Shown here one piece after another: positions 25,569 to 35,072 of a DNA stretch of 64,000 nt (the stretch's first letter is position 1; each line of letters opens with the position of its first letter). The position numbers and the translations under genes were made by a program. The DNA comes from S5-327 sp965200975 (GTDB taxonomy: Bacteria; Chloroflexota; Dehalococcoidia; Lucifugimonadales; Australimonadaceae): the NCBI GenBank assembly GCA_965200975.1, contig OZ241740.1, positions 62,001 through 126,000 on the forward strand, read 5' to 3'. Below the pieces are notes generated by a model. That model worked only from the letters and a program-made list of their open reading frames with translations, did no database searches and was not told the origin of the DNA.

Positions 25569-26669
25569 CTACAGACGCTCGAGGATCAGGTCGGTCATGT
25601 GCTGCGTCGTCGAGTACTCGGCGCCGTCGGGAGCAAGGTCGGCGGTGCGGTGGCCGTCGCTCAGCGTTCGCTCGACCGCCGCGTTCACCGCGTTCGCCTC
25701 CTCGACGAGGCCGAATGAGTACTGAAGCATAAAGGCTACGCTGACGATCGACCCGATAGGGTTCGCCTTCCCCTGCCCGGCAATGTCGGGCGCGCTGCCG
25801 TGACTCGGCTCGTACAAGCCCTTGATGCGGCGCGGCCTGCCTTTGGCGTCGGTCCCGGGCAATCCGGCGAGGCTTGCGGAGGGCAGCATGCCGAGGGACG
25901 CGGAGAGGACGGCGGCTTCGTCGGAGATGATGTCGCCGAACATATTCTCCATCACCATTACGTCGAAGCTTGTCGGGCGCGTGATGAGCGCCATCGCGCA
26001 GGAGTCCACCAGCTGGTGCTCGAGCTCGACGTCGGGGTAGTCTCCCGCCACCTCGTTCGCGATATCGCGCCAGAGGCGGGAGGACTGCAGGACGTTCGCC
26101 TTGTCGACGGAGGTGAGCTTCTTGCGGCGGGAGCGGGCAAGCTCGAACCCGACGCGGATGATGCGCTCGATCTCCTTCTCGGTGTAGAGGAGGGTGTCGA
26201 CGCCCTTGCGTCCGGCCTTGGTCTCCCACCTCTTCTTGGGCGGAGCATAGTAGAGACCGCCGGTAAGCTCGCGCAGGATGACCATATCGGCGCCGCGCAC
26301 ACGCTCGTTCTTCAGCGGGCTTGCCTCCTCCATGCCGGGGAACACTTTCACCGGCCGGATGTTCGCGTAGAGGCCGAGCGCCTTGCGCAGGCCGAGGATT
26401 GCCGCCTCGGGGCGCACCGGCTCGTTGTCCCACTTCGGGCCGCCGACGGCGCCGAAGAGCACGGCGTTGGCGCGCCTGGCGGCCCGGACGGTCTCGTCGC
26501 GGAGGGGATGTCCGTAGGCGTCGATAGCGCCGCCGCCCACGAGGTCGGTCTCGTAGAGGAAGGTGTGCTTCCACCTGTCGGCGACGGCGTCGAGGACGCG
26601 CTGAGCGGCGCCGGTGACCTCGGGGCCGATGCCGTCGCCGGGCAGAACCATAATGTTGAATGTGGCCAT
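25569..26669 (-). CDS. leuB: 3-isopropylmalate dehydrogenase
   Basis: Oxidises and decarboxylates 3-isopropylmalate in leucine synthesis. The 366-residue protein shows VLPGDGIGPEV at the start, GPKWDN, ANIRPVKVFPG, the metal/substrate site MVMENMFGDIISDEAA and the NAD-site block EPSHGSAPDIAGQGKANPIGS. The ATG at 26669 follows leuD by 55 bases. Last biosynthetic gene of the ilv-leu operon. Confidence 0.96.
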   Translation of the reverse strand: MATFNIMVLPGDGIGPEVTGAAQRVLDAVADRWKHTFLYETDLVGGGAIDAYGHPLRDETVRAARRANAVLFGAVGGPKWDNEPVRPEAAILGLRKALGLYANIRPVKVFPGMEEASPLKNERVRGADMVILRELTGGLYYAPPKKRWETKAGRKGVDTLLYTEKEIERIIRVGFELARSRRKKLTSVDKANVLQSSRLWRDIANEVAGDYPDVELEHQLVDSCAMALITRPTSFDVMVMENMFGDIISDEAAVLSASLGMLPSASLAGLPGTDAKGRPRRIKGLYEPSHGSAPDIAGQGKANPIGSIVSVAFMLQYSFGLVEEANAVNAAVERTLSDGHRTADLAPDGAEYSTTQHMTDLILERL

Positions 26670-26724
26670 GGGGCGTCTCCAGCATCCGTTCACCGCCGCG
26701 GGGGAGGCGGTGAGGGGTTTTTCT

Positions 26725-27312
26725 TCAGGCGCGCGCCTGCTCGAAGGCGTCGATGTCGTCGGCGTGCCGCAGGGTGAGACCGATGTCGTCGAGGCCCTGC
26801 AGGAGGTTCGCCTTGCGGAACTCGTCGATCTCGAAGCGGGCGCTGAGCCCATGGGAGTCGCGCACCTCCTGCGCCTCGAGATCGACGATCACCTCGTAGC
26901 CGTCGAGCTCCTGGGCGCGGGCGATGATAGCGTCGACCTCCGCGGGGTCGAGCTGCACCGGAAGCAGTCCGTTCTGATAGCAGTTGTTGCGGAAGATGTC
27001 TCCAAAGCTCGGCGCGATGACGGCGCGGAAGCCGTACTGCTGCAGCGCCCACGGGGCATGCTCGCGGGATGAGCCGATGCCGAACTGCGGGCCGCTCACC
27101 AGCACCGTCGCTCCCTGGTATTTCGGCTGGTTCAGCACGAACCCGGAGTTGGGCTGTCCGTCTTCATCGTAGCGGAGCTCGTAGAAGAGCAGTTCGCCGA
27201 AGCCGACGCGGTCGATCTTCTTGAGGAAGCGCGCCGGAATAATCTGGTCGGTGTCGACGTTCGGCATGTCGTAGGGGACGACCTTGCCGGCGTGTTGCGT
27301 GAATGCGTCCAT
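26725..27312 (-). CDS. leuD: 3-isopropylmalate dehydratase small subunit
   Basis: Small subunit of isopropylmalate isomerase, bacterial LeuD type. The 195-residue protein shows NVDTDQIIPARFLK, GPQFGIGSSREHAPWAL and SFGDIFRNNCYQNGLLP. I use ATG 27312 with GGGAG five bases upstream, not the in-frame TTG four codons earlier. It is separated from leuC by an unknown gene, an unusual arrangement, because leuC and leuD are normally adjacent. Confidence 0.95.
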   Translation of the reverse strand: MDAFTQHAGKVVPYDMPNVDTDQIIPARFLKKIDRVGFGELLFYELRYDEDGQPNSGFVLNQPKYQGATVLVSGPQFGIGSSREHAPWALQQYGFRAVIAPSFGDIFRNNCYQNGLLPVQLDPAEVDAIIARAQELDGYEVIVDLEAQEVRDSHGLSARFEIDEFRKANLLQGLDDIGLTLRHADDIDAFEQARA

Positions 27313-27357
27313 AGTTACTCCCAAGATAGCCTAGCGAGGATACGGCTGGACTCCATC

Positions 27358-28440
27358 TCAGCCAAATATGCGGCGGAACAGCCCGCTTCTCTCATCGGAT
27401 TGATCGGGTTGCGGCTCTGGCCGTGAGGTCGGCTTCTCTCGCGCCTCTCTCGCCGCCGCCAGCGCCTGACGATAGGCCGGGTGCTCCAGAAACCGCGTTA
27501 CGTCCGGAAGTTCAGCGGAGGCTGACCCCTCACCCGCAACTGGCGCATCCAAGCCCCGCAGCGCGGCGGCAGCAGCCTGCAGTTCCGGATGCTCATGAAT
27601 CTCCAACCTCCCCACAGCCCGCTCGAACGGCTTCTGCTTCCGCTTGAATTCACGCTCAAGCTTCCTGACCTCTCGCTCGAGCTCCTTTTCGGCAGCGGCG
27701 CGGCCAGAGCGAGCTTGCCGGTACTTGCCCATTGTGCCGAGGATTGACATTCTTGGACGCATTCCGGCGCCCAACATAAACGGCGTCGCTACCCCAGAGG
27801 TGATCAGACCAAACCCTGTCCACAGGGCCCAGGATCGTAGGGTTTTGCCCGCCTCGCCGCCAACGCTCTGCCACGCAGCATCTTCAGCCGACTGCGCTTC
27901 CGCTACGGCTGCTTCGCCGGGCTGAGCGATCTGCTGCATAGCCGCGCCAAACTCATCCGTGAACCGTGCGGCCAACTCCTGCGCCAAGTGACGCACATCG
28001 TGGCCGTCGGCTGTAGCGGCCCACAAGTCGATCGAGGGGCGCTTCAGCACCCCAGCCTGAAGGCTCTCCATGAACTCGTCCAGGTCGAACACGAGCAGGT
28101 AGTCATCGGCCCCCGGGCCTGTAGGCAGCATGAAGGCGGGCACTGGACAGTCGGGGAAGACCGTGTTTACTCCGCTGCTGTAGGCGCTCTGAAGCGCATC
28201 CAGCGCGTTCGCGGCAGCGCCGGCCGACCGCCGCGCGGCCCCTCCCGTCGTCTCCGCCGCCTTGAGCATAGCGCTTCCCGCCCTCTCCGCTGCCCCGACC
28301 GTAGCGTCGCTCACCGGTTTCATCGACGCGAGGGCGCGCTTGCCTGCCGCCTCCAGCGAAGCAACTACGCCGGTTTTGGCGTCTGAATCGTATTCAGTGG
28401 GCCGCGAGCCCTGCAGCGTCTCCTCTTCCTGCCGCGCCAT
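27358..28440 (-). CDS. Unknown 360-aa protein embedded between leuC and leuD
   Basis: I do not recognise this protein. The N-terminal 90 residues are Ala/Gly-rich and amphipathic. Residues 91-150 hold a compact region (CPVPAFMLPTGPGADDYLLVFDLDE is its core). Residues 203-226 form one hydrophobic segment (ALWTGFGLITSGVATPFML). Residues 240-285 are a strongly charged coiled coil (EKELEREVRKLEREFKRKQK). The end reads SGLFRRIFG. It starts three bases after leuC and ends 45 bases before leuD, so it is co-transcribed with the leucine genes. It has no resemblance to an isomerase subunit, maturation factor or regulator that I know. One transmembrane helix with a coiled coil suggests a membrane-anchored scaffold (inference). 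Confidence 0.7.
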   Translation of the reverse strand: MARQEEETLQGSRPTEYDSDAKTGVVASLEAAGKRALASMKPVSDATVGAAERAGSAMLKAAETTGGAARRSAGAAANALDALQSAYSSGVNTVFPDCPVPAFMLPTGPGADDYLLVFDLDEFMESLQAGVLKRPSIDLWAATADGHDVRHLAQELAARFTDEFGAAMQQIAQPGEAAVAEAQSAEDAAWQSVGGEAGKTLRSWALWTGFGLITSGVATPFMLGAGMRPRMSILGTMGKYRQARSGRAAAEKELEREVRKLEREFKRKQKPFERAVGRLEIHEHPELQAAAAALRGLDAPVAGEGSASAELPDVTRFLEHPAYRQALAAAREAREKPTSRPEPQPDQSDERSGLFRRIFG

Positions 28441-28443
28441 TGC

Positions 28444-29847
28444 CTACTCCCACTCGCGGATGTCGACGAAGTGGCCGGCGATGGCGGCTGCGGCGGCCAT
28501 TGCGGGGCTGACGAGGTGCGTGCGTCCGCCGGGGCCTTGCCGCCCCTCGAAGTTGCGGTTGGAGGTCGAGGCGCTGCGCTCTCCGGGGCTCAGGCGGTCG
28601 GGGTTCATCGCGAGGCACATCGAGCAGCCGGCTTCGCGCCACTCGAACCCGGCCTCGGTGAATACCTTGTCGAGCCCTTCCGCCTCGGCCTGCTGTTTCA
28701 CGGCCCACGAGCCGGGGACGACCATCGCGCGGACTGACGCCGCGACGCTCTTGCCGTGGGCGATCGCGGCGGCGGCGCGCATATCCTCGATGCGGGAGTT
28801 GGTGCACGAGCCGATGAATACGGTGTCGATGGCGATGTCCTGCAAGCGCTCTCCGCCGCTGAGGCCCATATAGCCCAGGGCCTTCTCGACCGCCGCCTGG
28901 TCTTGCGACGAGGAGTAGTCCTCCGGACGGGGCACGCGGCCTCCCACAGGCGCCACCTGCGCGGGATTCGTTCCCCACGTAACCTGCGGCTCTATCTCCG
29001 CGCCGTCCATCGTCACGACGGTGTCGAAGACTGCTCCGTCGTCGGTGCAGAGGGCCTTCCACGCCTCGACGGCGGCGTCCCAGTCGCCGTCTGCAGGAGC
29101 GTGCTCCCGCCCCTTGAGATAGGCGAACGTCTTCTCGTCGGGGGCGACCATTCCGGTGCGCGCGCCGGCCTCGATGGACATATTACAGACGGTCATCCGT
29201 CCTTCCATCGACATATCGCGAAAGACGTCGCCGGTGTACTCGATGGCGTGGCCGATGCCTCCCGATGTGCCTATCTTGCCGATAATCGCAAGGATGACGT
29301 CCTTGGGAGTTACGCCGGGGGCGAGGCTTCCGTTGACCCGCACTTCCATCGTTTTGGGCTTGGCCTGCCAGATGCACTGGGTTGCGAGCACGTGCTCGAC
29401 CTCGGAGGTGCCTATGCCGAACGCCATGGCGCCCACGGCGCCGTGCGTGGCGGTGTGGCTGTCGCCGCAGACGATGATCATTCCGGGCTGCGTCCGTCCT
29501 TGTTCAGGGCCGATGACGTGGACGATGCCCTGCTTCTCGCTGAACATATCGAAGTACTGGAGGCCGAACTCGTCGGCGTTGCGCTGCATAGCCTCGAGCT
29601 GGGCCTTCGACACCTCGTCGGCGAGGGGCTTGTCTCGGTCGCTGGTCGGGACGTTATGGTCGGCGACTGCGATGGTCTTGTCGAGGCGGCGGATGCGGCG
29701 GTTGTTCATGCGCAGGCCGTCGAACGCCTGGGGCGACGTCACCTCGTGAACGAGGTGGAGGTCGACGTAGAGCAGGGAAGGTTTGCCGGGCTCCTCACGG
29801 ACGACGTGGAAATCCCAGATTTTCTCGAACATTGTCTTAGGGGGCAT
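28444..29847 (-). CDS. leuC: 3-isopropylmalate dehydratase large subunit
   Basis: Fe-S aconitase-family subunit that isomerises 2- to 3-isopropylmalate. The 467-residue protein has DLHLVHEVTSPQAFDGL, VCGDSHTATHGAVGAMAFGIG and the [4Fe-4S] cysteine sites FIGSCTNSRIED and EAGCSMCLAMNPD. ATG 29847 is chosen for the GGAGGAG just upstream; the frame is open for 13 more codons without conservation. A 189-base gap separates it from leuA. Confidence 0.96.
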   Translation of the reverse strand: MPPKTMFEKIWDFHVVREEPGKPSLLYVDLHLVHEVTSPQAFDGLRMNNRRIRRLDKTIAVADHNVPTSDRDKPLADEVSKAQLEAMQRNADEFGLQYFDMFSEKQGIVHVIGPEQGRTQPGMIIVCGDSHTATHGAVGAMAFGIGTSEVEHVLATQCIWQAKPKTMEVRVNGSLAPGVTPKDVILAIIGKIGTSGGIGHAIEYTGDVFRDMSMEGRMTVCNMSIEAGARTGMVAPDEKTFAYLKGREHAPADGDWDAAVEAWKALCTDDGAVFDTVVTMDGAEIEPQVTWGTNPAQVAPVGGRVPRPEDYSSSQDQAAVEKALGYMGLSGGERLQDIAIDTVFIGSCTNSRIEDMRAAAAIAHGKSVAASVRAMVVPGSWAVKQQAEAEGLDKVFTEAGFEWREAGCSMCLAMNPDRLSPGERSASTSNRNFEGRQGPGGRTHLVSPAMAAAAAIAGHFVDIREWE

Positions 29848-30036
29848 AGGCTCCTCCGGATGCGGCGTCTCAGACCATGGAATCATCGATCAGCTCCAAC
29901 GGAGCCTTGCGCGCAGTGATGCGCGACCGGCGCAGCGTCAGCGCGGTCAACCGCCAACCGCGATGATAGCACCCGGCGCTTCCGCCGCGACGGGCGCGCC
30001 GGGGCGAAGCGGCCTCGGCGCCCGTCGCAGAACTCC

Positions 30037-31587
30037 CTACACCGCGCCTATCGCCTCGGGAGCGCGGCTGACGTCGCCCATCGAGAGGAGTCGGTTGAGG
30101 GCGTTCATATACGCCTGGGCCGACGCCACGATGATGTCGGTGTCGGCGCCGCGCCCGATGTAGGGGCGTCCGTCCTGCTCGATGCGAATGCTCACCTCGC
30201 CGACGGCGTCGATGCCCTCCGTTACGGAGTTCACGCTGAACTCCGTGAGTTCGTTGGGGACGCCGACGATGCGGTTGATCGCGCGATACACCGCGTCGAC
30301 GGGGCCTGTGCCGGTGGCGGCGTCGGTGCGCTCATTCCCTTCCTGGTCGACGAGCTGCACCGTGGCGGTGGCGATCTCGTTGTTGCCGCACGTCACCTGC
30401 ACGTGCTGGAGCGAGTACGTCTCCTCGACAGCGGTCCGCTCGTTCCCCATCAGGGCGATGAGGTCGCGGTCCGTCACCTCGCGCTTCTTGTCGGCGAGCT
30501 CCTTGAACGCCTCATGCACCTTGTCGAGCTCGTCGTCGGAGAGCGCATAGCCCAACTCTTCGAGCCGCGCGCGCAGGCCGTGGCGCCCGCTCAGCTTGCC
30601 GAGGACAAGCTCGCTGTGGGGGACGCCCACGTCGAGCGGGTTGATGATTTCGTACGTCGAGCGCTCTTTGAGGATGCCGTCCTGGTGAATTCCGGAGGCG
30701 TGGCGGAACGCATTGCGTCCGATCACTGCCTTGTTCGGCTGCACCGGGAACCCGCTCACCTGACTAACGAGGCGGCTGGTCGCGTAGAGCTGGGCCGTAT
30801 CGACCTGCGTGTCCACCCCGAAGTAGTCCTGCCGCGTCCGGAGCGCCATGATGATTTCTTCGATCGCCGTGTTGCCGGCCCGTTCGCCGATGCCGTTGAC
30901 GCACCCTTCGACCTGGCGCGCCCCGGCCTTTACGGCGGCCAGACTGTTGGCGACCGACATCCCCAGGTCGTCGTGGCAGTGAACCGACAGCCGGACCGTG
31001 TCGCCCAGCTCCGGGACTTGCTCGCGCAAGTAGCTGATGAGCGCGGCGAACTGCTCGGGGACTGCGTAGCCGACGGTGTCGGGAATGTTGATAGTGGAGG
31101 CGCCGGCGTCCACGGCGGCGCGAACCATATGCGCGAGGAACTCTCTCTCGGTGCGGCTCGAGTCCATCGGCGAGAACTCGACGTCGTCGGTGTGCTGGCG
31201 GGCGCGGGCGACAGCCTTCGCCGCCATCTCGACGACCTCTTCCCGGTTCTTTCGCAGCTGATGCTGGATGTGCTGGTCGGAGGAGGAGATGAACACATGG
31301 ATGCGGGGGTGGGCGGCGTCCTGCAGCGCCTCGCCGGCTCGATCAACCGCAGCCTCGTTGGCGTGGGCCAGCGCGGCTATGGTGGGCTTCCGCACTTCGC
31401 GCGCCACGCGCTGCACCGCTGCGAAGTCGCCGGGCGAGCTGACGGGGAAGCCCGCCTCTATCACATCGACGCCCAGGCGTTCGAGCTGACGGGCTATCTC
31501 CACCTTCTCTTCAACGGTCATAGCCGCCCCGGCGGACTGCTCGCCGTCGCGGAGGGTCGTGTCGAATATCAGTACGCGGTCTTCCAT
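30037..31587 (-). CDS. leuA: 2-isopropylmalate synthase
   Basis: Condenses acetyl-CoA and 2-oxoisovalerate, the committed step of leucine synthesis. The 516-residue protein has FDTTLRDGEQSAGAAM, GFPVSSPGDF, the metal histidines in SVHCHDDLGMSVANSL and GCVNGIGERAGN. A C-terminal LeuA allosteric/dimerisation domain of about 130 residues (from near 385) is present, so leucine feedback is likely. The full-length regulatory domain favours LeuA over citramalate synthase or homocitrate synthase. Confidence 0.94.
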   Translation of the reverse strand: MEDRVLIFDTTLRDGEQSAGAAMTVEEKVEIARQLERLGVDVIEAGFPVSSPGDFAAVQRVAREVRKPTIAALAHANEAAVDRAGEALQDAAHPRIHVFISSSDQHIQHQLRKNREEVVEMAAKAVARARQHTDDVEFSPMDSSRTEREFLAHMVRAAVDAGASTINIPDTVGYAVPEQFAALISYLREQVPELGDTVRLSVHCHDDLGMSVANSLAAVKAGARQVEGCVNGIGERAGNTAIEEIIMALRTRQDYFGVDTQVDTAQLYATSRLVSQVSGFPVQPNKAVIGRNAFRHASGIHQDGILKERSTYEIINPLDVGVPHSELVLGKLSGRHGLRARLEELGYALSDDELDKVHEAFKELADKKREVTDRDLIALMGNERTAVEETYSLQHVQVTCGNNEIATATVQLVDQEGNERTDAATGTGPVDAVYRAINRIVGVPNELTEFSVNSVTEGIDAVGEVSIRIEQDGRPYIGRGADTDIIVASAQAYMNALNRLLSMGDVSRAPEAIGAV

Positions 31588-31645
31588 TGCCTGGCCTCCT
31601 TCGGACTTCTGTTGCGCCGGTCCGATTCGCGGCTCGCCTTCCCGG

Positions 31646-32641
31646 TTACTTCTTTCCCAAGAAGGTCATCATCCCGCGCAGTTGCGCGCCGACTTCCTCG
31701 ATTTCGTGTTTGGCGGAAGCTTCGCGCATCGCCTTGAACCTTGGCTGCCCCTCGTGGTTCTCCGCGATCCATTCGCGCGCGAACTCGCCGCTCTGTATCT
31801 CGCTGAGCACCTGCTTCATCGAGGCGCGAGCGTGTTCATCGACTACGCGCGGGCCGCGGCTGTAGTCGCCGTACTCGGCCGTGTCGCTCACGGAGTAGCG
31901 CATGTACTTCATGCCGCCCTCGTAGAGCAGGTCGACGATGAGCTTCAGCTCGTGCATCACCTCGAAGTAGGCGATTTCGGGCTGGTAGCCGGCCTCGACG
32001 AGCACTTCGAACGCGTTGGTTATCAGGTTCGTCACGCCGCCGCAGAGCACCGTCTGCTCGCCGAAGAGATCCGTTTCGGTCTCCTCCTTGAACGTCGTCT
32101 CGACGATGCCGGCGCGCATCGAGCCGATGCCGGCGCCGTAGGCGAGGGCGTTGGCGAGGGCGTCGCCCGACGCGTCCTGGTGGATCGCCACCAGCGAGGG
32201 CACGCCCTGGCCTTCGACGAACACCTCGCGCACGCGGTGGCCGGGCGCCTTGGGGGCGATCATCGACACGTCGACGTTCGGGGGCGGCTTGATCTCGCCG
32301 AAGTGGATGTTGAAGCCGTGCGCGAACATGAGCGTCTTCGAACTGTTCAGCTCCGGTTCGATCGACTCCCGGTACACTGCGCCCTGCACGGTGTCGGGAA
32401 CGAGCACCATAATGATGTCGCTCTCGCGCGCGGCGGCGGCGGGGGAATCGACGCGGAGCCCTTCGCCCTCGGCCTTGGCCTTGCTCGCGCTCCCCGCGTG
32501 CAAGCCGACCATCACATCGACGCCGCTGTCGCGCAGGTTCAGCGCGTGGGCGTGGCCCTGGCTTCCGTATCCGACGACGCCTACGCGCTTGCCCGCAAGC
32601 CGCGCCGGATCGGCGTCTTTCTCGTAGTACACCTTCGCCAT
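31646..32641 (-). CDS. ilvC: Ketol-acid reductoisomerase
   Basis: Class I KARI of 331 residues, acting on acetolactate in branched-chain synthesis. Seen: VGYGSQGHAHALNLRDSG, MIAPKAPGHRVRE, the Mg-binding DLFGEQTVLCGG and the C-terminal knot region with EIAYFEVMHELKLIVDL. The cofactor loop GLHAGSASKAKA is of the seven-residue type with serines, usually NADPH-preferring (inference). It lies 72 bases after ilvN. Confidence 0.96.
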   Translation of the reverse strand: MAKVYYEKDADPARLAGKRVGVVGYGSQGHAHALNLRDSGVDVMVGLHAGSASKAKAEGEGLRVDSPAAAARESDIIMVLVPDTVQGAVYRESIEPELNSSKTLMFAHGFNIHFGEIKPPPNVDVSMIAPKAPGHRVREVFVEGQGVPSLVAIHQDASGDALANALAYGAGIGSMRAGIVETTFKEETETDLFGEQTVLCGGVTNLITNAFEVLVEAGYQPEIAYFEVMHELKLIVDLLYEGGMKYMRYSVSDTAEYGDYSRGPRVVDEHARASMKQVLSEIQSGEFAREWIAENHEGQPRFKAMREASAKHEIEEVGAQLRGMMTFLGKK

Positions 32642-32713
32642 TTCGATTGTCCCTCCTCAGACTTCCCGGGTTTCCGGTTGATTCCTGTGCTGCGCGCCGC
32701 TCCGGCGCCGTAT

Positions 32714-33289
32714 TTAGGGAACGACCTCCGCATCGGGGGCCGTCCTGTCGACGCCGCGGGTTGTTTGGCGCGCGCCGGTTGCGGCGCTTCCGCGGGTCAT
32801 CGCGATGCGGCCTGTCCGCATCGTCTCGCGGATGCCGAACGGATGCAGAAGCCGCAACAGCGCGTTGACCTTCTCCTCGTCGCCTGTTACTTCGATAGTG
32901 ATGGACTCTCGCGTCACATCGACGGTTTTGGCGCGGAAGATATCGACGATCTGCATAATCTCCGCGCGCGATGCGGCGCTGGAGCGCACCTTCACGAGCG
33001 CGAGCTCGCGCACCACGATGCTCTCGTCCGAAATGTTGGTCACCCGCACGACGTCGATCAGCTTGTAGAGCTGCTTGGTCACCTGCTCGACGACCCATTC
33101 GTCGCCCTCTACGACGAACGTCATGCGCGAGAGGCCGGGGGTCTCGCTGTGTCCGACGGACAAGTTCGAGATATTGAACCCGCGCCGCGAGAAGAGTCCT
33201 GCGATGCGCGCAAGCACGCCCGGCTTGTCTTCGACAAGCGCCGTGATGGTGTGCGGCGCGCCGCGGTCGCTTGCCGCTACGTGAGCCAC
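32714..33289 (-). CDS. ilvN: Acetolactate synthase small (regulatory) subunit
   Basis: A 191-residue ACT-domain regulatory subunit giving valine-type feedback to IlvB. The N-terminal ACT domain reads ITALVEDKPGVLARIAGLFSRRGFNI; the second ACT-like half runs to about residue 165. An extra C-terminal tail of about 25 residues (GARQTTRGVDR) is Arg/Thr-rich. Its start overlaps the ilvB stop by 13 bases, implying translational coupling. Confidence 0.95.
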   Translation of the reverse strand: MAHVAASDRGAPHTITALVEDKPGVLARIAGLFSRRGFNISNLSVGHSETPGLSRMTFVVEGDEWVVEQVTKQLYKLIDVVRVTNISDESIVVRELALVKVRSSAASRAEIMQIVDIFRAKTVDVTRESITIEVTGDEEKVNALLRLLHPFGIRETMRTGRIAMTRGSAATGARQTTRGVDRTAPDAEVVP

Positions 33290-34977
33290 GACGGGGCCTC
33301 CTCGCGAGCGGGGGACTCGATCATTTCGAACACGCTTTCGCCTGCGGGCACGTGCGGGTAGACGTTCTCTTCGGGGTCGACGTGGAAGTCGACCAGCGCG
33401 GGGCCGTCGACGGCGGACGCCTCGGCTATGGCGGCGCGTACTTGCGACTGGTCGGTCACGCGTTTCGCCCAGATGCCGAACGCCTCGGCAAGCTTCACGA
33501 AATCGGGGTTGCGGGAGTACCCGGAGGCTACGCGGGCGCCTCCGTAGAAGAGGTCTTGCAGCTGCCGCACGAGCCCGAGGTTGTTGTTATTGAGGAGAGC
33601 GAACTTCACCGGCACGTTGTGCTCGGCGATCGTCGCCAGTTCCGACATCGTCATCTGGAACCCGCCGTCTCCGGCGATGCTCCACACCTCGCGACCGGGG
33701 AGCGCGAACGCGGCGCCCATAGCTGCGGGCGTCTCGAAGCCCATCGTGCCGAGTCCGCCGGAGGTGATCCACGCTCCCTGTTCCTTGAACACGTAGTGCT
33801 GGGCCGCCCACATCTGATGCTGGCCCACGCCGGTCACGACGACGGCCTTGCCGTCGGTCGCGGCGCAGAGCTCGCGCACTATCTGCTGGGGAATCATGCC
33901 GTCGCGCCCGCTGTCGCGGAGCGGATGCTCCGCGCGGAGCGCCTCAATCTCCGCAATCCACTCCGGGCGGGAGACGCGTTCGACCTCTTTGGCAAGCGCG
34001 TGCATTACCCGCTTCGCGTCGCCCACGATAGGCACGGCGACGCCGACATTCTTGCCGACTTCCGCAGGGTCGATGTCGATGTGGACGATCCTGGCGTTCG
34101 GCGCGAAGGCGCTGAGGCGGCCCGTTACACGGTCGTCGAACCGCATGCCGACGCCGATGATGAGGTCGGCGCGGTCGATCGCCCAGTTGTTGTGGGCCTG
34201 CCCGTGCATGCCGGGCATCCCGAGGCTCAGCACGTGGTCGCCGGCGAACGCGCCGATGCCGAGGAGCGTCGTGATGACGGGGATCTGCGCCTTTTCGGCG
34301 ACCTCCCGCACTTCGGCTTCGGCGCGCGCGATGAGCGCGCCGTGCCCTACCAGCAACAGCGGACGACGCGACTCCCTGATGAGTCGCGCGGCGCGCTTGA
34401 TCATCTGCGCGTGGCCGTCCAGCGTGGGCTTGTACGAGCGCATATCGACGCGATCGGGATAGTCGAACTCGGCGCTCTCGGTGAGCACGTCGCGAGGGAC
34501 GTCGACGAGCACGGGGCCGGGGCGCCCGGTCTGCGCGATATGGAACGCCTCGCGCAGGATTCGGGGGAGATCGGCGGCGCTCATCGCCAGGTAGTTGTGC
34601 TTGGTTATGGGAAGCGTTATCCCCGTCGTGTCGGTCTCCTGGAAAGCGTCCCTGCCGATGGCGGCGCGGGGCACCTGTCCCGTTATAGCGACGACCGGGG
34701 AGGAGTCCATCATTGCGGTGGCGAGTGGGGTGACAAGGTTTGTCGCGCCAGGGCCGGAGGTCGCCACGGCGACGCCTACCCTGCCCGACGCGCGCGCGTA
34801 GCCGTCGGCGGCGTGCCCGGCGTTCTGCTCGTGGCGCACGAGAATGTGCCGCAGCTGGGGATACTCCGGGAACGTCTGATAGAGCGGGAGGATGGCGCCG
34901 CCGGGCAGCCCGAACATAACCTCCACGCCCTCGCGGAGCAGGCACTCGCAAATTATCTGCGCGCCGTTCAAGCGCAA
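33277..34977 (-). CDS. ilvB: Acetolactate synthase large (catalytic) subunit
   Basis: ThDP- and FAD-dependent carboligase, first common step of valine, leucine and isoleucine synthesis. The 566-residue protein has the catalytic Glu in RHEQNAGHAADGYARA, SGPGATNLVT, and the ThDP/Mg motif from GDGGFQMTMSELAT to LLNNNNLG. First gene of the operon, directly downstream of the T-box leader terminator. Confidence 0.96.
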   Translation of the reverse strand: MRLNGAQIICECLLREGVEVMFGLPGGAILPLYQTFPEYPQLRHILVRHEQNAGHAADGYARASGRVGVAVATSGPGATNLVTPLATAMMDSSPVVAITGQVPRAAIGRDAFQETDTTGITLPITKHNYLAMSAADLPRILREAFHIAQTGRPGPVLVDVPRDVLTESAEFDYPDRVDMRSYKPTLDGHAQMIKRAARLIRESRRPLLLVGHGALIARAEAEVREVAEKAQIPVITTLLGIGAFAGDHVLSLGMPGMHGQAHNNWAIDRADLIIGVGMRFDDRVTGRLSAFAPNARIVHIDIDPAEVGKNVGVAVPIVGDAKRVMHALAKEVERVSRPEWIAEIEALRAEHPLRDSGRDGMIPQQIVRELCAATDGKAVVVTGVGQHQMWAAQHYVFKEQGAWITSGGLGTMGFETPAAMGAAFALPGREVWSIAGDGGFQMTMSELATIAEHNVPVKFALLNNNNLGLVRQLQDLFYGGARVASGYSRNPDFVKLAEAFGIWAKRVTDQSQVRAAIAEASAVDGPALVDFHVDPEENVYPHVPAGESVFEMIESPAREEAPSWLT

Positions 34978-35040
34978 GCCGGTCCTCCCTTCCCGTTCTC
35001 GCTGTTCTCAATGCCGTATGCGGCGCGCGTTCGAGGCCAA

Positions 35041-35072
35041 CAAAAAACCCGCCCCACAACAAGGGACGGGTC
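35041..35072 (-). terminator. T-box-controlled terminator before ilvB
   Basis: On the minus strand ACCCGTCCC pairs with GGGGCGGGT around a short loop, followed by TTTTTT. It lies 64 bases before the ilvB start and competes with the antiterminator that uses the T-box sequence at 35081-35095. Confidence 0.85.
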
